Assembly: GCA_021229015.1 (NCBI GenBank)
Contig: CM037791.1
Coordinates: 54,410,798-54,474,797, forward strand
DNA from: Solen grandis
Taxonomy: Eukaryota; Mollusca; Bivalvia; Adapedonta; Solenidae
Direction: 5' to 3'
Length of the DNA stretch: 64,000 nt
Part shown: positions 44,688 through 56,303 of the stretch, one piece after another
Layout of the letters: each line of letters starts with the position of its first letter
How positions within the stretch are numbered: position 1 is the first letter of the stretch
Notes under the pieces: model-generated
Told to the model about the DNA's origin: nothing
Seen by the model: only the letters and a program-made list of their open reading frames with translations
The model's database searches: none
Made by a program: the position numbers and the translations under genes

Positions 44688-46132
44688 CGCAGTGCCAGGC
44701 AATCGTTTATATTCATTTCGAGTTGTTTCCCTTTTGAATAGGTTAGAATGAGATCTCACGGAGACTTTAATCAACAGTACAAACACACGGAGCAGTAAGG
44801 GCAAGTTCATACGGAACAGTTAGGACATGTTCTCGCGTAAAAGTTTGAATTTTTTTATACTATATGCACGTTTTGCAAGTTAAAAGTACAAATGATTATG
44901 CAGCTCAGTGGATGAAATGTAGGTCATTTTCAAAACATAAATATATTAACGATTACAATAGAATACTATTATTACAAAGAAACAAATTAACATAAATAGC
45001 CAATAAAATTAATAGTAAGATAATTTTGATTTTCACCAGTGGGTTTCGAACCCATGCGGAGTGATACTGAGAAGAGTGATAGTCGGGAGTCGCTACCACT
45101 ACGCCACTGGAAAGCTGACTGTAAGCGACCGGTTGCATATGGTTTGTAACACTGAACGCACGCCTGTATTATAAAACGATTCCATTTCGTTCGAAAACAA
45201 CAACAACAACCCCAAAATAAGCTCTATTTTGTTATTACTGAGTTAGCCAGTTGTATTTTGTTTAGTTTCTGGAAGGTAAAATAACTCTGTTATAACATAA
45301 TTAACGAAATATTAAATGTCAAAGAAATATATTTATTTTCATGAAAAACAAAAATATTTGAATATAGAACCATTTAATACCCGTTCGAAAGATATTACAA
45401 GTGAGGTTTATAAATTGTGGATTATGAGAAACACAAGTCAGGACCCAAGTAAATGTCTGTACAATGCAGACTTTCCCTAACGTTCGCTTAAGACGAACTC
45501 AATCGGCCTCTATCGTTGTACGGTTTAGGTCTCAATTCAAGCATGATCCTGGTCGTGGGCTCTCATGCAAAGTGTTAATCTCTCTTTTTTGTTTCTAGTC
45601 TTAATTCATTTTAAACATTCTTGCTGCATAGTTTCTTTTATAAAAAAAATCTGTTTTTACTCTTTCTTCACTGCATTTGTTTCTTCATCCCCCTGGGAAT
45701 CTTTTCTCTTTCTTAAAATAATACAACAGTCACTCCCTCCCATACATTCCCTCTGTAAAAGTTAATTCTTCGCTAACAGCATTTCTTTTCACCACGTGTT
45801 TTCTTTTTTATCCCCACTGCAATGTCTCTTCCTTGAAAATAAGTCCTGCACCCATCTCTTCTCAGCTTACATTTCATCATTCCCATATAATGTCCCTCAT
45901 TTGATTATGTATATTTATCAGGAAGCCGGCCGATTAATGTCTTTAGAGGGGATTCAGGGGAATAGAAGAAATGTAGTGAGGTACCGGTTGAGAATTGGAA
46001 AGAGGGATTGCCAGAGGGAAGAACTTGCTCTAACTGCTCCGTGAGATTCCACTTTTACCTGTTCAAAAGGGAAACAACTTGAAATGAATATCTAAATGAA
46101 TATTAACAATTGCCTGGCACTGCGATTCTATC
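44688..46132. mobile_element. Nested 1.4 kb terminal-inverted-repeat element
   Basis: The left arm 44688-44768 (AGAATCGCAGTGCCAGGCAAT, GAGTTGTTTCCCTTTTGAA, ATCTCACGGAG) is the reverse complement of the right arm 46039-46132, with an extra 12-15 bases in the right arm. It lies wholly inside the 44436 transposon. The interior is AT-rich and contains a minus-strand tRNA-like sequence at 45035-45115. No transposase is seen. Confidence 0.78.
45035..45117 (-). repeat. tRNA-like sequence, probably a pseudo-tRNA or SINE head
   Basis: On the minus strand it reads CCAGTGGCGTAGTGGTAGCG (A-box-like) through ATGGGTTCGAAACCCAC (B box, good T-arm). The apparent acceptor pair CCAGTGG / CCACTGG overlaps the T-arm and the anticodon arm is irregular, so it is unlikely to be a working tRNA. 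A similar minus-strand remnant (GGGATTCGGACCCAC... GGTAGCGACTGAG) is at 57030-57060. Confidence 0.5.
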
Positions 46133-47685
46133 GCTCCACCAGCACTATCAGTGCTTTAATTTTAATCTTGAAAATTAGATATCGTCAAATATGTTTTAAT
46201 CCTAAGACATAAAGACATTCACTTTCAATTGAAAATTAAACCTAACGGAAAGTATTAAGGATGAATTATGGCCACATAAAAAAGGTCGATAACGACCAAT
46301 GTTTTTTTTTTATAAGGGTATAAAAAAAAATACACAGTAGCCCCCCAAAAAATTTGATATTGAGCATACACATTATTTCAGATCATCCTTATGATCACAA
46401 ATAGATAGAATAAAATCTAAACATGTTTAACAATAAAAATACTTTAACCTAAGACGGTAAGTGTCTATGAAAAAAAGTCGCAATAAAAAAGCTCATTATG
46501 CTTCCAAAAGCAGTATTTAATATAATATTCTTCGGACAGAAAAAAAGAGTGTACTACGGATTTGTTACGAGATGCAATCTGTACATACTCGTTAACGACA
46601 ACGTTACTACAATGCACAAATAAGAAATAACCTTTCACTAAAGATCATTCAATTGTTTACAAAAATAAAGTCTATATGCATATTCTGCATAGCCTCGTCA
46701 ATTTTCCATAGACACTCCGTATGTCTCAGTTAACGAATCACGAGAACATATATTGGTAACGTATCAGATAAACAAATTGTTATTTCAAATCCACATTAAT
46801 TCCGTTAAAGAACAGAATTTTCTTTATCTAAATGCCAAGAAATCCTAATTTATTGCATGTCAAAAAAAGTAATCGTTGTTTGTGGCTCGATACTTAAAAC
46901 ATTTTGGTGGTCACCGGTGCTGTTAGGGTTGTACGCCGGATTTCAGATCACCGATCCGGGATCCATCAACTTATTTTATGCAAATTATTGAAGCACTTAG
47001 TTCTATCAGTTAGATATATTTCATATCGCCACCGCACGTGCAGTGAGTGATATATATCATATCACCACTGTCACCGGTCTGCTGTGGTAAAGAAAATTGG
47101 CTATATTTCCCCAATTTTAGGAGAAATCATAATATACACATTTGTATTCATTTTTTATTTTGGTTGAAATAAGATCTTTGACTTGGTATCGATTATTTTG
47201 TCGAAATGGCTAAAATTGTTAATGTACTCCATTATCAGTGAGCAGCAAAAATTGCAGAAAAGAAAATTTCAAACCGGTATAACTTTTTTGTTTGTGAACG
47301 TAACATAGCCTTGTGGGTGTTCATTTTCTAAGAACGAAATCTAAAAGACTCCTTTATTGTGCTTTATTGTGCAAATCCATTTATTCCATCACCACCGGTG
47401 TTGTTGTTGTTTCCATGATCTAATATAAAATGTGCTTGTTTGTTGTCCGTAGATATAGAATGTATCTAACCTCAAAGTGATATAATTTCAAATTAATATT
47501 TCTTTCGGTATATATACTCCATATCTACTCAATACAAACAATTTGTATATCTCAAACTTGCACAGTAAAGACTGGGCCTTAACGGACGTGCCCAGTTCAT
47601 CCCGGTAACCCCTAGCTCACTGTTATAGGATACGTCGGGAGCTAAACAGGTCGATCAGTAATACCACAAAAGAGTTTTCATAAAG
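46133..47685. other. Interior of the 3352-bp transposon
   Basis: It is AT-rich with no gene recognised. Between about 47030 and 47090, TATATCATATCACCACTGTCACC repeats a CACCGCACGTGCAGTGAG-type word once. Confidence 0.45.
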
Positions 47686-48635
47686 GGTGCGACATTTAGC
47701 GTTGATTTGCGACCGACATTTGCGTGATATTGCGAATAATTTTTTTTTGCGACATTTAGTGTTGGTAAGATATTTAACGTTGCTACAGACGTCACATTAG
47801 TCACATCTGACGTCATCAGCGATTTTACATATTGAAGCTATTTTTCCTCATCACCGAAACCTTATTTAAATAAATAAACGGATCGGGATTCGCACATACA
47901 GCGGGGTTGGGCTAAGTGTAATTAAGTAATTTATAACCAACATTTGCATGCAATAATAGTCAAAAAGCTTTGAAAATTCTCAAATATATTTTTCGAAAAA
48001 TTATTTTCACATATATATTACAAAAAAAAACCAACGTTATATGACGCTTACATTTTCTTATATTAAGAAAATATCTCGATGTTTTGTTACACCACTCGTA
48101 ATTTCAGACCAGTCATTTTACGTAATTGCCTCAATACTGTAAATGGATTACCCTCCTTATGCTTAGCCATTCTGAATACCGTAATACCGTAAGTGCGTAT
48201 ATTGGAATGACATGTGCTTCTCTTAAATAAGTAGCATGTGCTCGATATTTAATGGGGTGGGCAAGAAAAACTACCAAGACAAATCATCTGAGTTGACATT
48301 TAAAACAGTTTTAATAGTCGTAATAGTTTTGAATAATTGAACATCCTTGTAATGGACGGTTTATATTTGTCTTCTCTCTCAGTCATATAAAACAGGTTTC
48401 AAACTGTATCCACATGTGGCACATTGATTTATGGAATGGACAATATTTTAAAGAACTTACGATAATTTGGTTTCTTTGTAATTGTACGAAGCTAGATGTT
48501 TAACATCGATTATATGGCCATACTTGTCGAGGTTTCTGGTATACCTTCGGCTATAACTCGGTGTACAATTAACATGTGATTTATTTCATTTATGATTGAC
48601 CACCAAAAAAGGAGAAAAAATGGAAAGATAACAAA

Positions 48636-48815
48636 TATGGTCAAACCTGGCTTAAGCGGTTAGTCAAGGGAACAAGAGAAAGTGGCCGCTAACAAGGTGA
48701 CCGTAAATGAAGTTTTAATATGCAACAAAATGCTAATTTGGTTATATTAAAATTGACTTTTCAGTGCAGGTTGACCGCTTAGTGCAGGTGGCCGCTAATT
48801 CAGGTTAAACTGTAT
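48636..48815. mobile_element. 180-bp MITE with CTTAAGCGG-type inverted ends
   Basis: The left TATGGTCAAACCTGGCTTAAG and right GCTAATTCAGGTTAAACTGTAT are inverted relatives, with internal GTGGCCGCTAA and TTGACCGCTTAGTGCAGG words. The same family is at 60902-61084. Confidence 0.72.
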
Positions 48816-48886
48816 ATTATTTATTTCTGGCAAAATCATAACAAGGCCATTATCATATATCCAGTAAACCATGAGTAATAGACTGT

Positions 48887-49560
48887 ATAACATGAGTGAT
48901 ATGATAAACTTATAACATGATTGATATGATAAACTTATAACATGAGTGAAATGATAAACTTTTAACATGAGTGATATGATAAACTTATAACATGAGTGAA
49001 ATGATAAACTTATAACATGAGTGAAATAATAAACTTTTAACATGAGTGAAATGATAAACTTATAACATGAGTGATATGATCAACTTTAAACATGAGTGAT
49101 ATGATAAACTTATAACACGAGTGATATGATAAACTTATAACACGAGTGAAATGATAAACTTATAACACGAGTGAATGATAAACTTACAACACGAGTGATA
49201 TGATAAAACTTATAACATGAGTGATATGATAAAACTTATAACACGAGTGATATGATAAAACTTATAACATGAGTGATATGATAACACTTATAACATGAGT
49301 GATATGATCAAACTTATAACACGAGTGATATGATAAAACTTATAACATGAGTGATATTATAAAACTTATAACACGAGTGATATGATAAAACATATAACAT
49401 GAGTGATATGATCAAACTTATAACAGAGTGATATGATAAAACTTATAACATGAGTGATATATAAAACTTATAACATGAGTGATATGATAAAACTTATAAC
49501 ATGAGTGATATGATAAACTTATAACATGAGTGATATGATCAAACTTATACACACGAGTGA
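48887..49560 (+). repeat. Minisatellite, 25-26 bp x 27
   Basis: Twenty-seven units of AACATGAGTGATATGATAA(A)ACTTAT occur. The left half has mainly 25-bp units (AAACTT) and the right half 26-bp units (AAAACTT). A single position alternates between ACATGAG and ACACGAG, a TG/CG difference typical of methylated-CpG decay, and in the right half TG and CG units tend to alternate, hinting at two-unit higher-order copying. The 1.2 kb downstream (to about 50640) still contains scattered ATGAGTGATAT-like words. Confidence 0.93.
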
Positions 49561-50800
49561 CATAAAGTATACAGTATGTTAAATATGTAATGTAAAGGGT
49601 ACATAATATACAGCATTATATGAGTGTTACATAATGCATGATATACGGTATTACATGAGTAATTTAAAATGATATAAAGTATAACATTATTGACATATAC
49701 ATGATAACTATTATTGATATAGAACATACTTTTAAACATATGGATAAATGGTAACAGGTATGGCAAGAACAACATGAGTTCTACATGAAATACCACATCA
49801 AATGAGTTAGGTACTGTATATAATATTATCCCTTTCCTTCATAGAGGACACCATGAAAAGACCTATGCGAACAGCATAAAACCAGATCAGCCTGCGAGTT
49901 ACTCGCAGGCTGATCAGGTTTTATGCTGTTCGCTGCTCCTCAGTGGTCTGGAAATGAGGATTCTGTAATTAAATTTGGTAAGGTTTAACTGTGGTTTTCT
50001 GCAGATCAGGCTTTATGTGGTACCTATTGAGTGCGTCAAAATGAGTCTATATGAGGGAAAGGGTTATGCAATATAACATGAGCAAAACATGTGGGATATA
50101 CTATAATTATGAATATATATAAAATATATTAATATTATATTATAATATATCATTTAAAATATATATGATAAACTGTAAATATGATTGATATAGTATCCAT
50201 AGTATGAAGTATAGTAAGTGAAATAATGAAAAATATGATATACAGAAATATATGATGATATAATAAAGTATAAATGGTGGGGTTTTAAAACATATGTGAT
50301 TATATATATAATATAAAGTTGCATAATTGACATATAGTTGCTAGAAATTATTAGTGATACATGACACACTGTATAGCATCAGTGATATAAACTAAACTTT
50401 ATAAAATGAGTGAAATACACTATTATATGATTGATATATTGCATACTTTAAAACATAAGTGATACGTATTAAACTTTAAAACACGAATGGTATATTATAT
50501 GCAGAAAAAAAGCATTATATATACATGTTATATAGTATAACATAAATTATATATGCTTTGAGTGATGTATAAAAAAACTGTAAAGCATGGATGATAAAAA
50601 TATATTATGTTAAATATATAAGTATGATATGATATACAGAATGATATGGCGATACAGATATAAACAGTAAAGCTTAATGATAGTCAATATAAAACACATA
50701 TGCCATGCAATTAAATGTGAAAAATACAACACAATATCAGCGTCAAACATCAGGGGCAAATTATGTACATTTTCCTTGTTTTGAATGGACATAATTAATG
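49561..50800. other. Very AT-rich zone with decayed minisatellite words, interrupted by a MITE
   Basis: ACATGAGTG, AACATAAGTGATA, AATGAGTGAAATA and TTTGAGTGATGTATAA recur irregularly, suggesting an eroded extension of the 25-bp array. The MITE at 49825-50076 lies inside it. No genes are seen. Confidence 0.55.
49825..50076. mobile_element. MITE containing a near-perfect 67-bp hairpin
   Basis: The ends are ATCCCTTTCCTTCATA on the left and TATGAGGGAAAGGGTTA on the right. At 49868-49934 two 33-base arms (GCGAACAGCATAAAACC... and its reverse complement) pair with one mismatch and a single-base loop. A third partial copy (GCAGATCAGGCTTTATG) follows at about 50000. It has no coding capacity. Confidence 0.8.
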
Positions 50801-52308
50801 ATAGTTTAAAACCATAATTCTGATAAAATTAATTGAAATATGTTCTCACTTGAGGTTATTAACTTTGAGGTTACTGACAAATGGTTCGCACAGGTCTTAA
50901 AAAACCCTTGAATTTGGTGTATGTCTTGAAAACCACTTGAAAACCACATTTTGCCATATAAACCCTTGAAAAAACTGCACAATTAGCTGAAAGATTTTGA
51001 AAAACCCTTGAACTTGAAATTACAATATTGATAATGAAAAAGTGTTTATCAAGTTGTTTGAAAATTGAGGTTCACCCAATTCATGCCTTAAAATTTCAAG
51101 TATAATTTGCGGTATATGCAAGTCCTTAATTTTGAATTTCAAGACCTTAAAATCCCTTGAAAAAACCCTTAGATTTCGCTTCAGAAAATTTGTATGATCC
51201 ATGTGGCATCGCTTGAAAGTTTGATCTCGTTTATTATATTTACTATGATATACAAAATAAATGAGTTCTTTCAGTACTATCAGTGCTTTGATTTAGTGGT
51301 TAAGTCTTCCAGCTGGCTTGTGGTGGGTCCTTGGATCTACCTGGGTGTCTCACTCGTCTTTCTCCTGTAATTAGCTAAACATTATTATAAAACTGAACTA
51401 CTGAAATAATAAATCCCAACACGGCAACAGAAACATCTTACATGTATATCCGATGCGGTATATCGGTTGATTCTTTATAAATGATGTTGATCAATTCACT
51501 CGCTCGTTTACCATACTGCCACATAAAATGTGTTTCTGCTGTAAGAAACATTATTACAACAAAATGAATTGAATAAAAAAATACGGGCAATATGTAATAT
51601 GTAACAATATTCAATTTAGATTACTGGATTAAGCTGTTAGACGTCGGAAATGAAATGAACTTCTTGTGGTTATAAGTCAAGTCACCATAATGAACATCGT
51701 AATTCAAACGTGACCAGGTTTTTTAATTAGATACGATGAAAGTCCTACGTGATATAATAGCACTAATGCATCTAAGGAGGGCATTACCGCGAAATTAGAC
51801 GTCATGCATGAGTTTAGTTGAATGGTCCAAACATCCGATAGCCAATTGGTAATTTTACTCAAATCATGGGAAACATGTTAAAATTGTCTAATCCTTATGT
51901 TCATGCAGGTCTTGACTTCGTAAAAAGTGACATATATACAAAAGGCAAAGAATATATACTTTGAGGATATACATTGAGTAAATTAGTGGGTCTTAATTTT
52001 TTATATATAGTTTGTAAATGACAGTGCAGTGGATCCTATGATATTTCACTGTGCGGAATTGTTTTTCTGTTTTGACACATGTGTTGGTTTTCCAGAGGAA
52101 AATAATACAATTTTTTATTTGACACAATGTTTTTTTTTCGGTTTTAGTTCACGCTTTGCTAAAGCACAGAATAACATGTATCTATTTTCAAATGCCTACA
52201 TTCCGTTCAGGCACTCCTTTCCATGAAAAGTTGAGAGAGATTTATAAAGGTTTTAACAGCTAACTTAAATACGACTTATCAAAGAGGTATAAGGTTAAAA
52301 GAATTACA
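50801..52308. other. Intergenic or intronic DNA
   Basis: Bases 50890-51180 repeat ACCCTTGAA / TTGAAAACCACTTGAAAACC words. Bases 51290-51380 are a decayed SINE tail (CTTCCAGCTGGCTTGTGGTG, TCTACCTGGGTG, CTGTAATTAGCTAAAC) of the 60607 family. No gene is supported. Confidence 0.5.
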
Positions 52309-52527
52309 ATGAAGATCGATTCTGTTGAAGTAGCGGATGCAAATAATGTTGTATTAAGATTTGGAAATGAAAGTTGTCGGATATGTACGAGACCTCCGGA
52401 AATAGGGACCCGGGCGTTTCCATACCGTGGCGTAGTTCAAGACAATCGTATAAGCCCGAAAAACAGTTTCAAGAAAATATACTATACAAATATGAGAAGA
52501 TACAATAGTTGGATCAGAAATATACAG
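52309..52527 (+). CDS. Candidate coding exon of unknown gene
   Basis: ATG 52309 opens 73 codons up to a good donor (ATACAG then GTATGG at 52528), in phase 0. Local base composition is less AT-rich than the flanks, and residues such as NESCRICTRPPEIGTRAFPYRG and YNSWIRNIQ look like folded-protein sequence rather than random translation. No signal peptide is visible. It could be the first coding exon of its own gene or an internal exon of the gene that includes 41584-42535. The next candidate exon (53005) does not match its phase, so an exon may be missing between them. I do not recognise a family. Confidence 0.4.
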
Positions 52528-53004
52528 GTATGGCATTTTATGTTTATTACGACTTTTTTGATTGATTATTAAATTGACTTATTTGCTGTTTTTGAAATAA
52601 AAAATGCAAAATTCAACAAAAATAATCTGTATGTATCATACTGGTGTTCAAACTTGGAATCACTTACAAGTCTGGGATATTGTATGTGGTAAACGACTGT
52701 CAGCTTCTTGCAATTGAACATTCAAAAATGAAATAACTGGAATCCTTATAAAAAAAAAAGTCATCCCCTAAGTTAATTTTAATTCTTAAGCTGGCATAGT
52801 ATTCGAAAACGGGGCAATTTGATATCAGTATCCTGATATTAAGGTCGAATTACTCCATACACATTGTTAATTTCAAAATCCTAATATTTTTTTTCCATTT
52901 TCGGCTCTTTACTATGTTAACTCCTTTCGCCACCCATCTCTTTTCGTTAGTTCTGGTTTCTAATGCTTTGGAATTTTCACTGCCATAACGATTTTTAATT
53001 TCAG

Positions 53005-53186
53005 TCAATAATTCATATCTGTATCAAGACTTAGATGGATCAATTAGCTTCAACATGCTCTCGCCATTCAAACCCCAGTCCACATACAAGGTAGCTTACC
53101 AAAACTGCATGTCGCTCTATTGGCAATTAAATGAACCGACGTCGTATATTGAACATATAACTGAGAATCTATTCGTAAAAGTCTGA
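53005..53186 (+). CDS. Candidate terminal exon with a DLDGS motif
   Basis: An acceptor (ATTTTTAATTTCAG) ends at 53004. The frame starting at 53007 is open for 59 codons to TGA 53184-53186 and reads like real protein, with YLYQDLDGSIS near its start and aromatic- and Cys-containing residues after. DxDGS motifs occur in the CEMIP/fibrocystin-L type of extracellular proteins, but the similarity is too short to name it. It needs an upstream exon ending in phase 1, whereas the exon at 52309 ends in phase 0. An alternative internal donor (ACATACAAG then GTAGCT, 53091) would shorten it. Confidence 0.35.
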
Positions 53187-55320
53187 ACAGAACAGTGTGT
53201 CAAACAGTTTATTAAAAATGTTCTAATCGCACAGGCTTTGTTATTGTTCGGGTATTAAAGATTGCACATCTTAATTAAACATTGTCCCTATAGATTAAAA
53301 TTGATATTAAAAAGTGCATGAATGGAACCTTCATTCCGAATGCATCTACTGAATAGTTATTCTATTTTGCACGAGAGGATCTAAATGCAATTATTACTTC
53401 GCATTTTTATAAGGCATTTAAAACTCGCGATAAGAATCATACTTTATTTAGAATCAGACCGCGCGCGCGAGAATCTGTCTGAAATTCATTTCCTTCAGGT
53501 ACGCATTTTTACCTTCAAGTTATACCACAAAATGGAAAGTCAAGAAAAGCAAAGAGCATACTTTGAAATCTGTTCTATTCGTGTCCTAGGTATTCTGCAC
53601 CTATTACGAGAATACTAAATAGGTCTGCCTTTATAGAGATGTCTAAACATTTTTCTAAGGATTTTCCAGTGAAGTGAAGCAGGAATATATATTACATTCT
53701 ATACCGACCGCATATAAAATTTCATTGATAACTTTCGTGCGGTAAGAGAATGCATCGGAAATGAACTTAAACACTCCTTTTAACTGTGAATCGATTTAAC
53801 AATATTAAATTTATCTAGTTGAAATTAAACGATTTCAATTCGAATTTTCTGCATCTATTGTTAGATTCAAAACTTTGAAAATTGTTATCATCTAATTACA
53901 TAAATTTGAAATGTTTTAGATAAACAAAATTATAATAAAACAGTTATAGATTGATACCCGAATACAAATTTAATAGATCTGCCAGAACTATTTTTTATTT
54001 ACAAAGGGTGTGTATGCGGGTAGCAAAAAATAAAAATAAAAATGTTTGTTTTGAGTGAATACGGAAAATATCTCACCTCAAAGTGATATATTGTTTTCTA
54101 AATTGTTTAACGTCTCGACGAGAAAAAAAACAAATGTTCATGTTTTTATACCATCTGGCATAAATGCTGATGCAAATTGAAGAATGGGGCTTAAGTAAAA
54201 ATATAATTCTAATTAAGTTTTATAATCAGTATTTAACCTGCAGGTACAAACATTATGTTAGACTGATTATCCGCTCGTCATATAAAGTATTAAGACCGAT
54301 ATCTAGATAAGTTATATTGCCATTGTTATGAGGAAATTCCATGTCCAATCACCAGGTCAGACAATTGCAGAACGACTATTTTCAGAACGTCGTCTGTATT
54401 AATTTTGTGTTTCATAGCCTATAAACGGGCCAAGTTTCTAACTTTGCACCAAAATACTGCGATTCCACTCTGAGAGATACAAGTTGCTACTCAGAGCTGA
54501 TTCTTCCAGAGAAAAAAAAACTTGTTTTTGTTAACCAATTAACGTTTTTAAATGTTATAGATATTATGGGTGGTTTTAACTTTTATTTAGAACGGCCATG
54601 TCAATGTTGCCAGCTCAGGGGAAAAAAAGTGCCAAAGATAACAATATAACAGTGTTAAAAAATATTTTTCACCATAATACCATAACAATAACAATAATAA
54701 TAGTAATATATATATATATATTATGATTGCATGCAGTATTTCGTAAGGGTACATGGGAATGGCCCCGACCCCATGTCTTCTATTACGGGGAAATAAACGA
54801 GGTTTCATTTTGAAAAAAATATATATAAAAAAATAAAACAACTAAATGCAAAATAAGTGTTTCCAGCTCCGGCAAATTCACAAATGAGTCTTAATTACGG
54901 AAACATCGTAATGGATAAAACACGTACTAATGTGATTTCATTTGATGGTTAATGTCTGTGGATCCCATCAAAGCAAGATAGTTTGTTTTATTATTGCCAT
55001 CATGTGCCTCGAAAACAATTTATTGGCCATTACAGCGGGCTTTGCTGGTGACGACAGTGTGATCGAACACGGAACATCAATAGCAGGGTTAGAGAGATAT
55101 ATGTACAGTGTTACACAGCACATAACCATTTGTGGAATGTATGTTTGAGTGTGCTGCAGTACTAGAAAATACTAACAGATAATCTTCATTGCCTAAGCCT
55201 CTTTTCATTTTTTAACCGTTTATCTCACATAGACGCGTTTTGACGACTTGGCAAATAGGGCTATTTGATCAGGGTCTTCTCAGGTTGCACATTCAATATT
55301 GTAGCGATTGCGAATACATA
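53187..55320. other. AT-rich intergenic DNA
   Basis: There is no supported gene. Short simple tracts ((TA)n and (AAT)n) lie at 54680-54722. An open frame of 77 codons at 53385 has no domain or codon character. Confidence 0.5.
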
Positions 55321-55389
55321 CAACAAATATGTTGTGCTTTTCTTTTAAAACGATACAAAATGAAATGTTGTGATTTCTAAAATAATAAA

Positions 55390-56303
55390 CGGAGGGTTGT
55401 TCGATAGGTAATGTGTATTGTACCACAGCTCGATAACGCTTTGCACGACTTCGTGGATGTTGATACGCCTGAATAGCTCTATTCAATTCCTTTCCAACGG
55501 TATAAACACAAGCCTTCAGCCCAACACAGCTTTAAACTAATCGTAATTATAATAGAACCAGTCACCACTGCTGTAAAAATGGTTGGGAAACGGGTTAAGA
55601 ATATTGAAGAAATTATGTTGTGCTTTTCTTTAAAACGATACAAAATGAAATGTTGTGATTGTTGTTTTGTGAATGTTGTTATGTAAAAGTTCGTACAAAT
55701 CTCGGTCATTCGATAAAGCAGAATTTTACTGATTTGGGGGGATTTATGGGCCTGATAAGGTATCTTATGGGAGAGTTCGTAGGTGGGAAAAGAAATTTCT
55801 GATTGGCACGGAGTCCGTCAAGGACGCAGCAAAATCTGGCCGACCTGTGACTGTAACAGGCAAGACAACTGTATCAAAAGTCAGGGAAATAGTTAAAAGT
55901 GATGACAGGTACACGATTCGTGATTGCCGAAGCTGTTGGCATATCACTATCGTGGGTGCATTTCATTTTGAAGCGTGTTTTGAAAGAACGAAAGATTTCT
56001 GCCAGATGGATACCCCATATATTGACAGATGACCAAAAAAGGGTACGAGTACAAACCGCTAAGCAATTGCTCAAAATGCCCCATGCGATTTTTCCTTTTC
56101 TCAAAACTTAAAAAGTTCTCATCTGTTCGTTGATAAAAGGCCCGAAAGACCATTGGCTAAGCCATCAAGTCAGTACCTCAGAGGTCTACCTAAATCAGCG
56201 TACCGTGACGAAATTTCAGAAATGGATTCAGAGTTTAAAAATATGTATTTCAAACCGCGGAGAATATTTTGAAGGGATGTAATGTTCATTTGAACAACCC
56301 TCG
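55390..56303 (+). mobile_element. Mariner-type transposon relic
   Basis: The left end CGGAGGGTTGTTCGATAGG and right end TTCATTTGAACAACCCTCG are inverted mariner-type termini. The right end is followed by TA, the expected target dinucleotide. The element is about 914 bp, shorter than the usual 1.3 kb. Part of its interior (55612-55668) is repeated just outside the left end at 55325-55380. Confidence 0.75.
55682..56282 (+). pseudogene. Mariner transposase remnant lacking the catalytic core
   Basis: Across broken frames the N-terminal DNA-binding region is readable: VRRWEKKFLIGTESVKDAAK followed by SGRPVTV, then AEAVGISLSWVHFILKRVL and LTDDQKRVRVQTAKQLLKM. It then jumps straight to FFLFSKLKK and the C-terminal FQKWIQSLKICISNRGEYFE, with stop TAA 56280-56282. 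The expected stretch with the three catalytic acidic residues (DDD in mariner) is missing between about 56078 and 56088, so the protein could never have cut DNA in this form. Several stops and frameshifts confirm decay. A deletion that keeps both ends is how non-autonomous mariner derivatives arise. Confidence 0.78.

Larger units (their letters stand above)
44431..47792. mobile_element. 3352-bp TGTAGC...GCTACA transposon with 5-bp target duplication
   Basis: The element (44436-47787) begins TGTAGCGGCGTTAAATGTC and ends in the inverse, ...AACGTTGCTACA. GACGT flanks it on both sides (44431-44435 and 47788-47792), inside a TGACGTCA-rich host repeat that resumes after it. Both ends are built of repeats of AACGCTAAATGTCGCA: about nine at the left (44443-44635), three or four inverted at the right (47688-47778). 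No transposase was found, so it is non-autonomous. TG...CA ends with a 5-bp duplication suggest an integrase-type (Ginger-like) transposase in trans; this is inference. Confidence 0.8.

Noticed and set aside
45035..45117. tRNA gene on the minus strand
   Set aside because: Good T-arm, but the acceptor pairing overlaps it and the anticodon arm is irregular. Kept only as tRNA-like.
48887..49560. Possible CRISPR-like short direct repeats
   Set aside because: Units are contiguous 25-26 bp with no spacers. It is a minisatellite.
55847..56111. Several overlapping short ORFs taken as genes
   Set aside because: They are fragments of the same broken mariner transposase in different frames and antisense shadows.
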